DNA of 64,000 nucleotides from UBA9160 sp035489755 (GTDB taxonomy: Bacteria > Myxococcota_A > UBA9160), in assembly GCA_035489755.1 (NCBI GenBank), contig DATGZK010000086.1, forward strand, positions 1 through 64,000, written 5' to 3'. This document shows positions 44,029 to 52,569 of this stretch, piece by piece. The stretch's first letter is position 1, and each line of letters opens with the position of its first letter. Under the pieces are notes generated by a model, which did no database searches, was not told the origin of the DNA, and worked only from the letters and a program-made list of their open reading frames with translations. Both the position numbers and the translations under genes were made by a program.

Positions 44029-44580
44029 ATGGCGGCTCGCACCAAGACGACCGCGAAGAAGAAGAGTTCGCGCACGACGAAGGGGAAGGCGGGGGTCTCC
44101 CGGCTTGACCGGCTGACCAGGGACCTTCCGCCGACGCTGCGCGAGTTCTCCAAGCAGGTTCAGGGACGGCTCAACCGCCTCGAGAAGGAGATCGATCGGG
44201 TGCAAGCCAGCTACCGCAAGCAGATCGCCCACCTGATCCGGGTGGCGAGCCACCGCCTCGGGCAGCTCGAGGCCCAGGGCGAAGGCCAGTGGCGCCGGCT
44301 GGCCGAGCCCGCGCGCAAGGAAACTGTGCGGCTCCTCTCGCAGCTCGAGAAGGCGATCAGCCCTCAAACCAAACAGGCGAAGAAAGTCGTCCGGGAGGTG
44401 AAGAAGGGCGTTGAGCAAGCAAAGCAGGACGTGAAGCACACGGCCGAGCACCTCAAGCAAAACGTCCAGAAGGCGGCGGCCACGGCGGCGGCCGCCATCC
44501 CGCGTCCGTCCTCTGTACCGAGCCCCTCACATCCCTTTCCCCATGGCTCCGACACGGGGGGTGGAGGAGGGGCCTCCTAG
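44029..44580 (+). CDS. Phasin-like / coiled-coil protein with a Lys-rich start
   Basis: A 183-residue protein: a basic N-terminus (RTKTTAKKKSSRTTKGKAG), a long helical middle with heptads (LREFSKQVQGRLNRLEKEID, then QTKQAKKVVREVKKGVEQAK) and a Pro/Ser/Gly-rich tail. This is the layout of phasins and histone-like DNA-binding proteins, which coat polyhydroxyalkanoate granules or nucleoids. No PHA synthase is in the window, so the role is open. ATG 44029 has GGAGG ten bases upstream. It heads the co-directional run that ends at 48646. Confidence 0.6.
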   Translation: MAARTKTTAKKKSSRTTKGKAGVSRLDRLTRDLPPTLREFSKQVQGRLNRLEKEIDRVQASYRKQIAHLIRVASHRLGQLEAQGEGQWRRLAEPARKETVRLLSQLEKAISPQTKQAKKVVREVKKGVEQAKQDVKHTAEHLKQNVQKAAATAAAAIPRPSSVPSPSHPFPHGSDTGGGGGAS

Positions 44581-44731
44581 CTCGGCTGTCAAATGACCCC
44601 ACGAGTGAGGCGGAAGGGCCCAGGTCTCCCCGGGTGGGACGCGCGTATGGGCTCCCGCGGCGGCACGTCCGTTGCAGACTGTCTCCATGCGTGTCCATGA
44701 GCCGCAGCCATGGGCCGCATGAGGAGGGGTC

Positions 44732-45448
44732 ATGGCGATGCTCGCCGCGGGAAGTTTTGGGGTGGGAGCGCTGGGCGGCGGCGCAGCGCGCTGCGAAGTC
44801 GGTGTCGGAGGAAGTAGGCTGCGCGCGCGCGGCCTCGCTGCGCGACTGTATACGCGTGGCGAGATCATCTTCAGTCCCGGTGCCGAACGCCAATCCGTCT
44901 ATCTGCTCGAGTGCGGGCTCGTGCGCATCTTTCGGCTTTCAGCGTCTGGCGCGGAGACCACCTTCTACTATGTATCGCCGGGCGAGGTGTTCGGTGCGGA
45001 GTCGCTCCTGGCGGGCGATAGCGAGGAGAATTTCGCCCAGGCGCTGAGCCCTTCGCGGGCATGGAAGGTCCCGCGCATGGCCTTTGAGGAGGCCCTTGGA
45101 CGGGACAGCTCCGTGCTGCGTGAGGTGGCTCGCCAGCTCGGCCGCCGGCTCAAGCTCGCGGAGAATCGCCTCGAGGACCGTGTGTTCCGAGACGTCGAGG
45201 CGCGGGTGGCCCGGGTTCTCCTGGAACTCGCGGAGCGCTTCGGGTCGAGCGCGGACGCGGGATGGATGCGACTTGACCTACCCGTTACGCAGTCCGACCT
45301 CGCGACCCTTGTGGGTACCACGCGTCAATCCGTGAATGCGAGCCTGCGGCGACTTGGGGACGCAGGGCTCCTCGCACGCGAGGGCCGGCGCGTCTTGCGC
45401 ATTTTGCCAGCGGCGCTGCGGGGCGTTGCCAACGCGACTCTCGGCTAG
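44732..45448 (+). CDS. Crp/Fnr-family transcription regulator
   Basis: A 238-residue regulator. Residues 35-130 form the cyclic-nucleotide-binding-like beta roll (RLYTRGEIIFSPGAERQSVY, then YVSPGEVFGAESLLAG); a dimerisation helix follows (LRRLKLAENRLEDRVFRDVE); and a winged-helix domain with LPVTQSDLATLVGTTRQSVN is the recognition helix of the family. There are no Fnr-type N-terminal cysteines to hold an iron-sulfur cluster, and the cAMP-binding residues are not obvious, so the effector is unknown. ATG 44732 has GAGGAGG upstream. It could control the genes that follow. Confidence 0.85.
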   Translation: MAMLAAGSFGVGALGGGAARCEVGVGGSRLRARGLAARLYTRGEIIFSPGAERQSVYLLECGLVRIFRLSASGAETTFYYVSPGEVFGAESLLAGDSEENFAQALSPSRAWKVPRMAFEEALGRDSSVLREVARQLGRRLKLAENRLEDRVFRDVEARVARVLLELAERFGSSADAGWMRLDLPVTQSDLATLVGTTRQSVNASLRRLGDAGLLAREGRRVLRILPAALRGVANATLG

Positions 45449-45496
45449 CGCGAAAGCCTGGACCGCAGCACAAGGCTACGTTCGCAGATCCGGGCT

Positions 45497-46126
45497 ATGG
45501 TCGAAGCGCGCCCCAAGATCGAGATCGACGAACTTCGAGCGCCAGGTGAGCCCCTTGCGGCCGCGCTGCTCGCCCGCGCCTTCGAGAGCAATCCGCTTAA
45601 TCTTGCGGCCATCCAGTCCCCGGACACGGCGCGCCGTCGGCGCTGCAACATGGAGGGAATGCGCTGCCTTTTACCCGTGGCGAGGGTGCACGGCCTCGTG
45701 CTCGCTGCCTCTCTCGAAGGCCAGCTCGCGGGCGTGCTTATCGCGGCACTGCCTTTTTCCTATCCTTTCCCGCCCGCACCCTTCTGGGCGCGGATGCGCG
45801 CGGTTTTCATCCAGGGGCTCACGGTGGCCCGCCGCTGGCGCGAGACGTTCGAGAGTCTTGACGCGCGCCATCCGACCAGCCCGCATTGGTATCTTGGGAC
45901 GCTCGGGGTCGAGCCTTCGCTCCAGGGCCGCGGAGTCGGGACAGCCCTCGCGAAGGACTGGCTCGCGCGCGTCGACCCCGATCGGGTTGCGGCCTACCTC
46001 GAAACCGACCGTGCGGAGAACCTGCCCTTTTACGCCCGGCTTGGCTTCCGGCCCGTTGCCGCGTTCCAAGTGCTCGGCGTCGAAGTCACCGCCATGGAGC
46101 GCGCGCCTCGCGCCGAAGTGAGGTAA
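45497..46126 (+). CDS. GNAT-family N-acetyltransferase
   Basis: A 209-residue GNAT protein. The mid-domain hydrophobic sheet includes LVLAASLEGQLAGVLIAALP, and HWYLGTLGVEPSLQGRGVGT is the classic acetyl-CoA motif (V-x-P-x-x-Q-G-R-G-V-G-T-A-L). YLETDRAENLPFYARLGFRP is the family's N-x-x-F-Y-x-x-x-G-F end motif. The substrate is unknown. It starts 48 bases after the Crp/Fnr gene and ends 10 bases before the E2-like gene, so it belongs to the same transcription unit. Confidence 0.85.
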   Translation: MVEARPKIEIDELRAPGEPLAAALLARAFESNPLNLAAIQSPDTARRRRCNMEGMRCLLPVARVHGLVLAASLEGQLAGVLIAALPFSYPFPPAPFWARMRAVFIQGLTVARRWRETFESLDARHPTSPHWYLGTLGVEPSLQGRGVGTALAKDWLARVDPDRVAAYLETDRAENLPFYARLGFRPVAAFQVLGVEVTAMERAPRAEVR

Positions 46127-46136
46127 AAGATCCCCA

Positions 46137-46940
46137 ATGTTCGGACGCCGTCCCGACGCCACGCTCGTGCGCGATGCCGCTCCGGTGCGTCGCTTTATGC
46201 CGTTCATCTCACCCCGTCGCAACGAGTCTCTCGTCTACTTCGCCCAGGAGATCGATGTCGAGCGCGCGCTCTCGTTCGTCGAGGAGAAGAATCGCTCCCG
46301 GCGGCCGGACCGCCCGATGACGCTCTTTCACCTCGTGTTGCGCGCCATCGCGCGGCGCCTGGACGAGCGACCCCGCCTGAACCGCTTCACGGCCGGTGGG
46401 AAGCTCTGGCAGCGCGACGGCATCTGGCTCACCTTCGCCGCGAAGAAGAGCTTCCATGACGATGCACCCATTGCCACCGTAAAGCGTCGCTTTGACTCCG
46501 TGGAAACGCTGGACGAGATGTGTGACCGGCTGCTGGATTCGATTCGCATCTCCCGAGGGGACAAGAAGACCACCGCAGACCACGAGGTCGATCTTCTGTT
46601 GCGGCTACCCGCAAGCATTGTGCACCTTGTCATGCGGCTCGTGCGGTTTGCGGACAGTCTTGGCCTCCTGCCCCGCGCGATGATTGACTCGGATCCGATG
46701 TTCACCTCCGTGTTTGTGGCGAACCTCGGCTCCGTCGGACTCGAAGCGGCGTACCACCACCTGTGGGATCACGGCACGTGCCCGATCTTCTGCGTCGTGG
46801 GCCGCATCCACGAGGGCGACGACGGTCGGCGCAAGATGACACTCAAGTATAGCTTCGACGAGCGCATCGAGGACGGCTTCTACGCCGCAAGATCGCTCGA
46901 CGGTCTGCGCGAGCTGCTCGAGTGTCCGGAGAAACTCTGA
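46137..46940 (+). CDS. E2-like (2-oxoacid dehydrogenase acyltransferase fold) protein with altered active site
   Basis: A 267-residue protein resembling only the catalytic (CAT-like) domain of E2 acyltransferases; no lipoyl or subunit-binding domain is present. RPMTLFHLVLRAIARRLDER and NRFTAGGKLWQRDGIWLTFA match the fold. At the active site E2 enzymes have D-H-R-x-x-D-G; here YSFDERIEDGFYAA has Glu in place of the catalytic His, while the DG is kept. Acyltransfer by the known mechanism is therefore unlikely. It starts 10 bases after the GNAT gene and is followed by dnaJ after one base, which implies operon membership. Confidence 0.7.
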   Translation: MFGRRPDATLVRDAAPVRRFMPFISPRRNESLVYFAQEIDVERALSFVEEKNRSRRPDRPMTLFHLVLRAIARRLDERPRLNRFTAGGKLWQRDGIWLTFAAKKSFHDDAPIATVKRRFDSVETLDEMCDRLLDSIRISRGDKKTTADHEVDLLLRLPASIVHLVMRLVRFADSLGLLPRAMIDSDPMFTSVFVANLGSVGLEAAYHHLWDHGTCPIFCVVGRIHEGDDGRRKMTLKYSFDERIEDGFYAARSLDGLRELLECPEKL

Positions 46941-46941
46941 C

Positions 46942-47961
46942 GTGGCTGACGCGGCCCGTGAGGGCAGCCGCCGCAAGAATCCCTACGAAGTGCTCGGAGT
47001 CGCGCGAGACGCCGACGAGGACACGATCCGCAAGGCCTATCGCAAGCTCGCGCGCAAGCACCATCCCGACGTCAATCCCGGAGACAAGGCGGCGGAGGAG
47101 CGCTTTAAAGCCATCTCGGAGGCCTACGCCATCCTTTCCAACACGGAAAAACGTCGGGCGTACGACGAGTTCGGTGACGTCTCCCTCGAAACCGGCTTCG
47201 ATGCCGAAGCCGCGAGGCGCGCCCGCGAGGCGTTCGGCCAGCGCTTTGGCGGCGCTGGGTCTGGAGGGGGAGGGGGGTTGGGCGGCGAAGAGTTCGCATT
47301 CGGCGACCTAGATGACCTGCTCGGGGATCTCTTCTCGCGCCGTGGCTGGGCTGGCGGAGCGGGCTCGGCCCGCGGTGCTCGTGCGGGGCGCACGGGTCTG
47401 CGCGGGCCTGACATGGAGGCTCAGGTCGAGCTCGATCTGCGCGAGGCCGCGCGTGGGGGCGAGCATCGCTTCACGATCACGCGCCCCACAGCGGACGGCG
47501 CCGCCCGAACGGAAACGGTGACCGTGCGAATCCCGCCCGGCGTCGCCGACGGCGGGCGCATCCGGATTCCCGGCAAAGGTGGCGAGGGGATCGGCGGCGC
47601 TCCCCCCGGCGACCTGCATGCCACGATCCGCATCCGACCCGACCCGGTGTTCCGGCTGGACGGTCGCGATCTGCACGTCGAGTTGCCGATCACTGTGCGC
47701 GAGGCCGTGCTCGGGGCGAAGGTCGAGGTTCCGACCCTCGACGGACGGGCCACGCTGCAAGTGCCGCCGGGCACCGACAGCGGGAAGCGGCTCCGCATGC
47801 GAGGCAAAGGAATGCCGAACCCCGCGCGTGGAGCGCCGGGAGATCTTTACGTCGTGGTCCAGATCCGCGTGCCGAAGGGCCTCGACGACGACGCCAAGTC
47901 GAAGCTCGAAGCGCTCGCCAAGTTCGACCCGCCGGATCCGCGCAAGGGGCTGTTCCGATGA
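46942..47961 (+). CDS. DnaJ-family co-chaperone, CbpA type
   Basis: A 339-residue J-domain protein. The J domain begins NPYEVLGVARDADEDTIRKA with HPD at residues 41-43 (KHHPDVN) for stimulating DnaK ATPase. A Gly/Phe-rich linker follows (about residues 90-135), and then two client-binding beta domains (TRPTADGAARTETVTVRIPP, VPTLDGRATLQVPPGTDSGK). The zinc-finger cysteines of true DnaJ are absent, so it is CbpA-like. GTG 46942 starts one base after the preceding gene. Its last base pairs overlap the CbpM-like gene (ATGA), its expected modulator. Confidence 0.9.
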   Translation: MADAAREGSRRKNPYEVLGVARDADEDTIRKAYRKLARKHHPDVNPGDKAAEERFKAISEAYAILSNTEKRRAYDEFGDVSLETGFDAEAARRAREAFGQRFGGAGSGGGGGLGGEEFAFGDLDDLLGDLFSRRGWAGGAGSARGARAGRTGLRGPDMEAQVELDLREAARGGEHRFTITRPTADGAARTETVTVRIPPGVADGGRIRIPGKGGEGIGGAPPGDLHATIRIRPDPVFRLDGRDLHVELPITVREAVLGAKVEVPTLDGRATLQVPPGTDSGKRLRMRGKGMPNPARGAPGDLYVVVQIRVPKGLDDDAKSKLEALAKFDPPDPRKGLFR

Positions 47962-48227
47962 GCTCCGTCAAGGATGTCCTGAGGTTCCTCGGCGTGGATG
48001 ACCCGGAGCTCTTGCCCGAGCTGCGGCGTGAGGGGCTGTTCGAGGCGGAGGAGCTCTCGCCGGAAGAAGCGGAGGAGCTGCGGATGGCGGCAACGCTGAT
48101 TCGCGAGCTTGGGGTGAATCCAGCCGGTGTCGACATCATCTTGCACATGCGCAGGCGTCTTCTCTTCCTGGAGGAGCGGATGCGCGAGACGTTGCATCGG
48201 CTGCTCGACGACGTCGAGGAGCGGTGA
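47958..48227 (+). CDS. CbpM-like chaperone modulator (MerR-like helix-turn-helix)
   Basis: An 89-residue, highly charged helical protein starting in the last bases of the dnaJ-like gene (ATGA). AEELRMAATLIRELGVNPAGVDIILHMRRR is the MerR-type segment found in CbpM, which binds the J domain of CbpA and inhibits it. The first half is acidic and not a full DNA-binding domain. Known CbpM proteins are about 100 residues, so the length fits. Its stop overlaps the GTG start of the YjbQ-like gene. Confidence 0.75.
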   Translation: MSSVKDVLRFLGVDDPELLPELRREGLFEAEELSPEEAEELRMAATLIRELGVNPAGVDIILHMRRRLLFLEERMRETLHRLLDDVEER

Positions 48228-48646
48228 AGAGCCATCGCAAAGTGCTGCGGCTCAACGTCCCGCAGCGGATGGATTTCGTAAACATCACCCGGGAGGTCGA
48301 GGCGGCTGTGCGCGAGAGCGGCGTACGGGAAGGACTTTGTCTTGTGAACTCCATGCACATCACCTCGAGTGTCTTCATCAACGACAACGAGGCCGGCCTC
48401 CACGAGGATTACCAGCGCTGGCTCGAGAAGCTCGCCCCCTACGACCCGAGTCCCGAAACCTACCACCACAACCGCACCGGCGAAGACAATGGCGATGCCC
48501 ATCTCAAGCGGGAGGTGATGGGCCGTGAAGTCGTGGTGGCAATCACGGGCGGGAAGCTCGATTTCGGCACCTGGGAGCAGATCTTCTACGGCGAGTTCGA
48601 CGGCCGCCGCGAGAAGCGGGTGCTGATCAAGATCGTGGGAGAGTAG
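48224..48646 (+). CDS. YjbQ-family protein (UPF0047; secondary thiamine-phosphate synthase-like)
   Basis: A 140-residue protein of the YjbQ/UPF0047 family. It has VNITREVEAAVRESGVREGL, the conserved MHITSSVFINDNEAGL with the active-site His, and YHHNRTGEDNGDAHLKREVM with the His/Asn/Asp cluster of the family. YjbQ proteins can form thiamine phosphate as a secondary activity; the main function is not settled. GTG 48224 overlaps the previous stop by four bases. A YjbQ gene placed inside a chaperone unit is unusual. Confidence 0.85.
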   Translation: MKSHRKVLRLNVPQRMDFVNITREVEAAVRESGVREGLCLVNSMHITSSVFINDNEAGLHEDYQRWLEKLAPYDPSPETYHHNRTGEDNGDAHLKREVMGREVVVAITGGKLDFGTWEQIFYGEFDGRREKRVLIKIVGE

Positions 48647-48853
48647 GTCGGTTCTTTTGCAGCCCTTGGCGGAAGGAGGCGCAGCCGAGTCTTCCGGTAC
48701 CCGGATCTCCCGCCCCAGCCGCGGCCTCGCAGTTTCGGCCTCGGCGCTTCGTTCACGCGAACGGAGTTGGCGTGACATTCCTGGCCGCCGGTACAGGTTG
48801 TATGCGATCTTGTTTGCGCACACGCGCTTCGGCCGGGGGGGACCGCGACGCCC

Positions 48854-49519
48854 GTGACCACCACGCCGACCCCGCCCCACAACCCGGACTCCCCGCGCAG
48901 TCGCCGTCCGCTGCGACCCGACGACGGGCGCCTCGTGCGCGGCCGCAAGGCCAAGAGCCGGATCCGCGAAGCGGCGCTCGCGCTGTTTCGCGAACGGGGC
49001 TTTGACGGCGCGACGCTGCGCGCGATCGGTGCCCGGGCCGGCATGGGCGCGAGCTCGATCTACCGCCACGTCGAGTCGAAGGAGGAGCTCCTCATCGAGG
49101 AGCTTGCGGCGCGACAGGAAGAGGCGTGGACGAGCTTCCGCAAAAGCGACGACCGCCGCTCCGCGGCGCGCGAACGTCTTGGCCGATTCCTCGAGCTAGA
49201 GCACGCGCTCCTCGCGCAGGACGCGGATTTTACGACGATCGCGTTGCGCGCGAGCACGCAACCCGAGGCCCGCGTGGCGAGGAGGGTGCTCGCGCTGCAG
49301 GACCGCACGATCGGACTCGTGGCGGAGATTCTCCAGGCTGGCAAGTTGCGCGGAGAGCTTGCGCGCGATCTCGATGTGCTCGCAGCCTCTCGGGTGATTG
49401 TCCACGTGACCACGGGCGCACGGATCCCCTGGGCCAACGGGCTCGTTTCCGCCGAAGGCTGCCGCGCGTCGATCGCGGCCGCCCTGGACGTGCTGTTCGG
49501 CGGCCTCTGCGCGCGTTGA
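48854..49519 (+). CDS. TetR-family transcription regulator
   Basis: A 221-residue regulator. The N-terminal tail is Pro/Arg-rich; the helix-turn-helix is AALALFRERGFDGATLRAIG then ARAGMGASSIYRHVESKEEL, the classic TetR signature, at about residues 37-76. The C-terminal ligand domain is helical (LAQDADFTTIALRASTQPEA) and probably binds an acyl-CoA or lipid-like ligand, as is common next to acyl-CoA synthetases. GTG 48854 has a G-rich tract upstream. It is followed by the synthetase gene after 55 bases and so probably controls this unit and itself. Confidence 0.85.
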   Translation: MTTTPTPPHNPDSPRSRRPLRPDDGRLVRGRKAKSRIREAALALFRERGFDGATLRAIGARAGMGASSIYRHVESKEELLIEELAARQEEAWTSFRKSDDRRSAARERLGRFLELEHALLAQDADFTTIALRASTQPEARVARRVLALQDRTIGLVAEILQAGKLRGELARDLDVLAASRVIVHVTTGARIPWANGLVSAEGCRASIAAALDVLFGGLCAR

Positions 49520-49574
49520 CCGGCTGCGCCGAAAAGCGCGAGAATCGCCCAAGTTCCCCGAGGAGAAAGCACGC

Positions 49575-51149
49575 ATGGCTGCCGCAGACCTTCTGACCCT
49601 TCACGCCGCACGACGTCCCGACAAGATCGCGGTCATCGACGATCGCCCCGCCGCCGGCGGGACGCCGGCGAGCTCCGTGGAGCGCAGCTTCGCCGAGCTT
49701 GAGCGTGAGGCAAATCAGCTGGCCAATGTCTGGCTCGAGCTCGGCGTTCGCCCGGGGCACAAGGTGGTGTGGTGCGGCCAGAACTCCTTGGCCCTCGTGC
49801 GCGCGATCCACGCCGCTCGCAAGGCGGGCGTCATCGCGGTGCCGCTCAACTACCGGCTCACTCCGGAGGAGGCGGCGTACGTTGTCGACAACTGCGATGC
49901 GGTTGCCGTCTATACCGACGCCGAATACGCGGAGCTGTTCGAGAAGATCCTGCCCCATGTCCCCAAAGTGCGGCATGTGCTGGTGTTCGGCGGAACGCCG
50001 GGAAAGGACCAGCTCGACGCGGACGCCCTCCTCGCGCGAGCGAGCAGCGCGCCCCCGGTGGGCTTGCCGGAGCGCGACGAGGGAGCGACGATGATTTACA
50101 CCTCCGGCACGACGGGCCATCCCAAAGGAGCGCTCCGACGCGGCGTGGGGAATCCCGAGCAGGTGCGGGCGCTGATGGCGTTCATCGGCTACGTGCCCGA
50201 GGATGTCTATCTCACGACGGGTCCGCTCTATCATTCCGGGCCAGGCGGCTTCATGAGCCTTGCTCAAAGCATCGGCAACACCGTCATCGTCCAGCACAAG
50301 TTCGACGCCGAAGACTGGCTCCGCCTCGTGGATCGCCACAAGGTCTCAACCACCTTCTCCGCGCCTACGCCGATCCGTCTGGTCTGCAACCTGCCCGCCG
50401 AGGTGAAGGCAAAGTACGACCGGACGAGCATGAAGCGGATGATTGCCAACGCGGCCCCCTGGTCGTTTGCCCTGAAAGAGGCCTACCTGCGGGATTTCCC
50501 AGAGGACTCCCTGTGGGAGGTCTATGGCTCGACGGAGCTTGGCGTGAACTCGATCCTTGAGCCGAAGGATCAGCGCCACAAGCCGGGCTCGTGCGGCAAG
50601 CCCTCGCCCGGCGTCGAGCTCAGGTTGCTCGGCGAAAATGGAGAGGAGATCTCCGAGCCGCATCGGCCGGGTGAACTCTACGTGCGCAGCAAGAGCGTTT
50701 TCGCCACCTACTACAAGGCGCAAGAGAAGTATGAGAAGAGCCGACGAGAAGATTTTTTCACGGTCGGTGACATCGCCTACCGTGATGAAGAAGGTTTCTA
50801 CTTCATTTGCGATCGCAAAAACGACATGATCATCTCGGGCGGCATGAACATCTATCCCGCGGAGATCGAGGCCGCGCTGGAGCGTCATCCCGCCGTGCTC
50901 GATGTAGCCGTGTTCGGCATCCCAAGCGAGGAGTGGGGAGAGAGCGTGCACGCCGCGGTTGCGCTGCGGGAGGGCCACACGCTCGTCGAACGCGACCTTA
51001 TCGCCTTTGCGCGCGAGCATCTCGCCGGTTACAAGCGACCGCGCTCGGTCTCTTTTGTATCCGAGATTCCGCGCACCGGGTCGGGCAAGATCCTAAAGCG
51101 TGTGCTGCGGCAGCCCTTCTGGAAGGGACACGGGACGAGCGTTCTGTGA
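49575..51149 (+). CDS. Acyl-CoA synthetase (AMP-binding enzyme)
   Basis: A 524-residue adenylate-forming ligase. The P-loop motif MIYTSGTTGHPKGALRRG is near residues 174-191; VYGSTELGVNSIL (A5 motif), GELYVRSKSVFATYYK and YFICDRKNDMIISGGMNIYP (A7-A8) follow; and the catalytic Lys is in RTGSGKILKRVLRQP near the end. Such enzymes activate fatty or aromatic acids as acyl-AMP and load CoA. The substrate is unknown. ATG 49575 has GAGGAG upstream. The stop overlaps the next gene's GTG by four bases, so it is tightly linked to inositol oxygenase. Confidence 0.9.
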   Translation: MAAADLLTLHAARRPDKIAVIDDRPAAGGTPASSVERSFAELEREANQLANVWLELGVRPGHKVVWCGQNSLALVRAIHAARKAGVIAVPLNYRLTPEEAAYVVDNCDAVAVYTDAEYAELFEKILPHVPKVRHVLVFGGTPGKDQLDADALLARASSAPPVGLPERDEGATMIYTSGTTGHPKGALRRGVGNPEQVRALMAFIGYVPEDVYLTTGPLYHSGPGGFMSLAQSIGNTVIVQHKFDAEDWLRLVDRHKVSTTFSAPTPIRLVCNLPAEVKAKYDRTSMKRMIANAAPWSFALKEAYLRDFPEDSLWEVYGSTELGVNSILEPKDQRHKPGSCGKPSPGVELRLLGENGEEISEPHRPGELYVRSKSVFATYYKAQEKYEKSRREDFFTVGDIAYRDEEGFYFICDRKNDMIISGGMNIYPAEIEAALERHPAVLDVAVFGIPSEEWGESVHAAVALREGHTLVERDLIAFAREHLAGYKRPRSVSFVSEIPRTGSGKILKRVLRQPFWKGHGTSVL

Positions 51150-51934
51150 GCGCGGGCGGCAAAGATCCGAGCGAGTTTCGAAACTACGGGGCCAAGGCGC
51201 GGGCCAGTGTTGCGGATTTCTATCGAGAGAATCATGCGCGCCAGACATTCGCGTTCGTCCTTGCCAAGAAGGCGGAGTACTTGCCGCTCCGCCGCCGTCG
51301 TATGGGAGTGTGGCAGGCGGTCGAGTACCTGGGCCAGCTTGTGGACGACAGTGATCCCGATCTCGAGCTCCCGCAGATCGAGCACGCGCTCCAGACCGCG
51401 GAGGCCCTGCGCCACGAGGGTCGGCCGAATTGGATGGTGCTCGCCGGCTTTCTCCACGACCTCGGAAAGGTGCTGTGTCTTTTCGGCGAGCCGCAGTGGG
51501 CTGTGGTGGGCGACACGTTCCCGGTGGGTTGCGCGTTTTCCGACAAGATCGTCCATCCCGAGTTCTTCTCCGCCAACCCCGATACGGCAGTGCCCGAGTA
51601 CTCGTCCCGCACGGGTATCTATCAAGAGGGCTGCGGCCTCGACGCGGTCCATCTCTCGTGGGGGCATGACGAGTATCTCTACCACGTCCTGCGGCCGTAT
51701 CTCCCAGAGGAGGCGCTCGCAATCGTGCGCTGGCATAGCTTCTATGCCGCACACCGCGAGGGAGAATACGAGTTCTTGATGAATGCCAGCGATCGCCGCC
51801 TGCTCGCGGTGGTGCGTGAGTTCAACCCGTACGATCTGTACTCGAAGAGCCCAGAGCGGCCGGATCTTGATCGCCTTCGCCCCTATTATGAAGATCTAGT
51901 CGCTTCCTTCCTGCCAGACACACTCCAGTGGTAG
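51146..51934 (+). CDS. Myo-inositol oxygenase (MIOX)
   Basis: A 262-residue mixed-valence diiron oxygenase that converts myo-inositol to D-glucuronate. All six iron ligands are present: H80 in IEHALQTAEALR, H104 and D105 in GFLHDLGK, H174 in HLSWGHDEYLY, H197 in RWHSFY and D230 in NPYDLYSK. Substrate residues are also kept (DDSDPDLELPQ; the Lys of HDLGK). It matches animal MIOX of about 285 residues with a shorter N-terminus. GTG 51146 overlaps the synthetase stop (GTGA). MIOX is rare in bacteria, and no other inositol-pathway gene is nearby, so a related cyclitol or alcohol substrate is possible. Confidence 0.85.
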   Translation: MSAGGKDPSEFRNYGAKARASVADFYRENHARQTFAFVLAKKAEYLPLRRRRMGVWQAVEYLGQLVDDSDPDLELPQIEHALQTAEALRHEGRPNWMVLAGFLHDLGKVLCLFGEPQWAVVGDTFPVGCAFSDKIVHPEFFSANPDTAVPEYSSRTGIYQEGCGLDAVHLSWGHDEYLYHVLRPYLPEEALAIVRWHSFYAAHREGEYEFLMNASDRRLLAVVREFNPYDLYSKSPERPDLDRLRPYYEDLVASFLPDTLQW

Positions 51935-51946
51935 AGCTGCCGGTGG

Positions 51947-52297
51947 CTAGAAGCTCCGCCAGGTGCCGATCGCAACGATGACACAGCCGAGCAAGGTGAC
52001 GAGAAAGCCGGCGGCGCCCGCGTAACAGAAACCGAGGACAAGGCGCCGATCGGCGTCGGCAATGCTCTTGTTGAGCTGCGTTGGCCGCAGCCACCAGCGC
52101 GCGGGGAGCTGGCCCTTGCGCAAAAGGCTGCGCCGCAGCGCGAGGTGGTAGACGATTCCCGTGGGTACGCCGAATGCGAGACCCCCCACCACGAGCCAAA
52201 GGCCCGCCATGAAGACCGTCTCCACCGCGACGCCGGCCGTCGCCACCCATCCGGCCATCGCGACGAAAACGCAGAGCACACCCACGATCTCGAGCAT
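51947..52297 (-). CDS. Small membrane protein with three helices, unknown
   Basis: A 116-residue protein: MLEIVGVLCVFVAMAGWVAT (helix 1), VFMAGLWLVVGGLAFGVPTG (helix 2), a basic loop with HLALRRSLLRKGQLPARWWL, and a last helix GFCYAGAAGFLVTLLGCVIV. ATG 52297 with GAGG upstream fixes the start; further upstream the reading frame is low-complexity. It is convergent with the inositol oxygenase gene. No family is recognised. Confidence 0.6.
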   Translation of the reverse strand: MLEIVGVLCVFVAMAGWVATAGVAVETVFMAGLWLVVGGLAFGVPTGIVYHLALRRSLLRKGQLPARWWLRPTQLNKSIADADRRLVLGFCYAGAAGFLVTLLGCVIVAIGTWRSF

Positions 52298-52569
52298 GAA
52301 GCGCTCCTCACGGCCTTTCCCTCGACGTTTCGGAGGACCGCGAGGGCGACTTTTCCCCGCCCCGCGAGGAGACTCGGCGCTCTGCACACGGCCGCCGCCC
52401 CGGCGCTCGGCAACGCGGTCCGCCGCAGGGCCTTTGGGATCGGGTGCTCGGCCGGGTCCCAAGTGGCACAAGGCGGAGACGAGGTCCCGAACGAGGGGCC
52501 CAAGCTGGAAGGCCATGATCGAGCGTCCGTTGCGAGTAGAATGGTCGAGTCGATACGAGGAGGCCTTTG

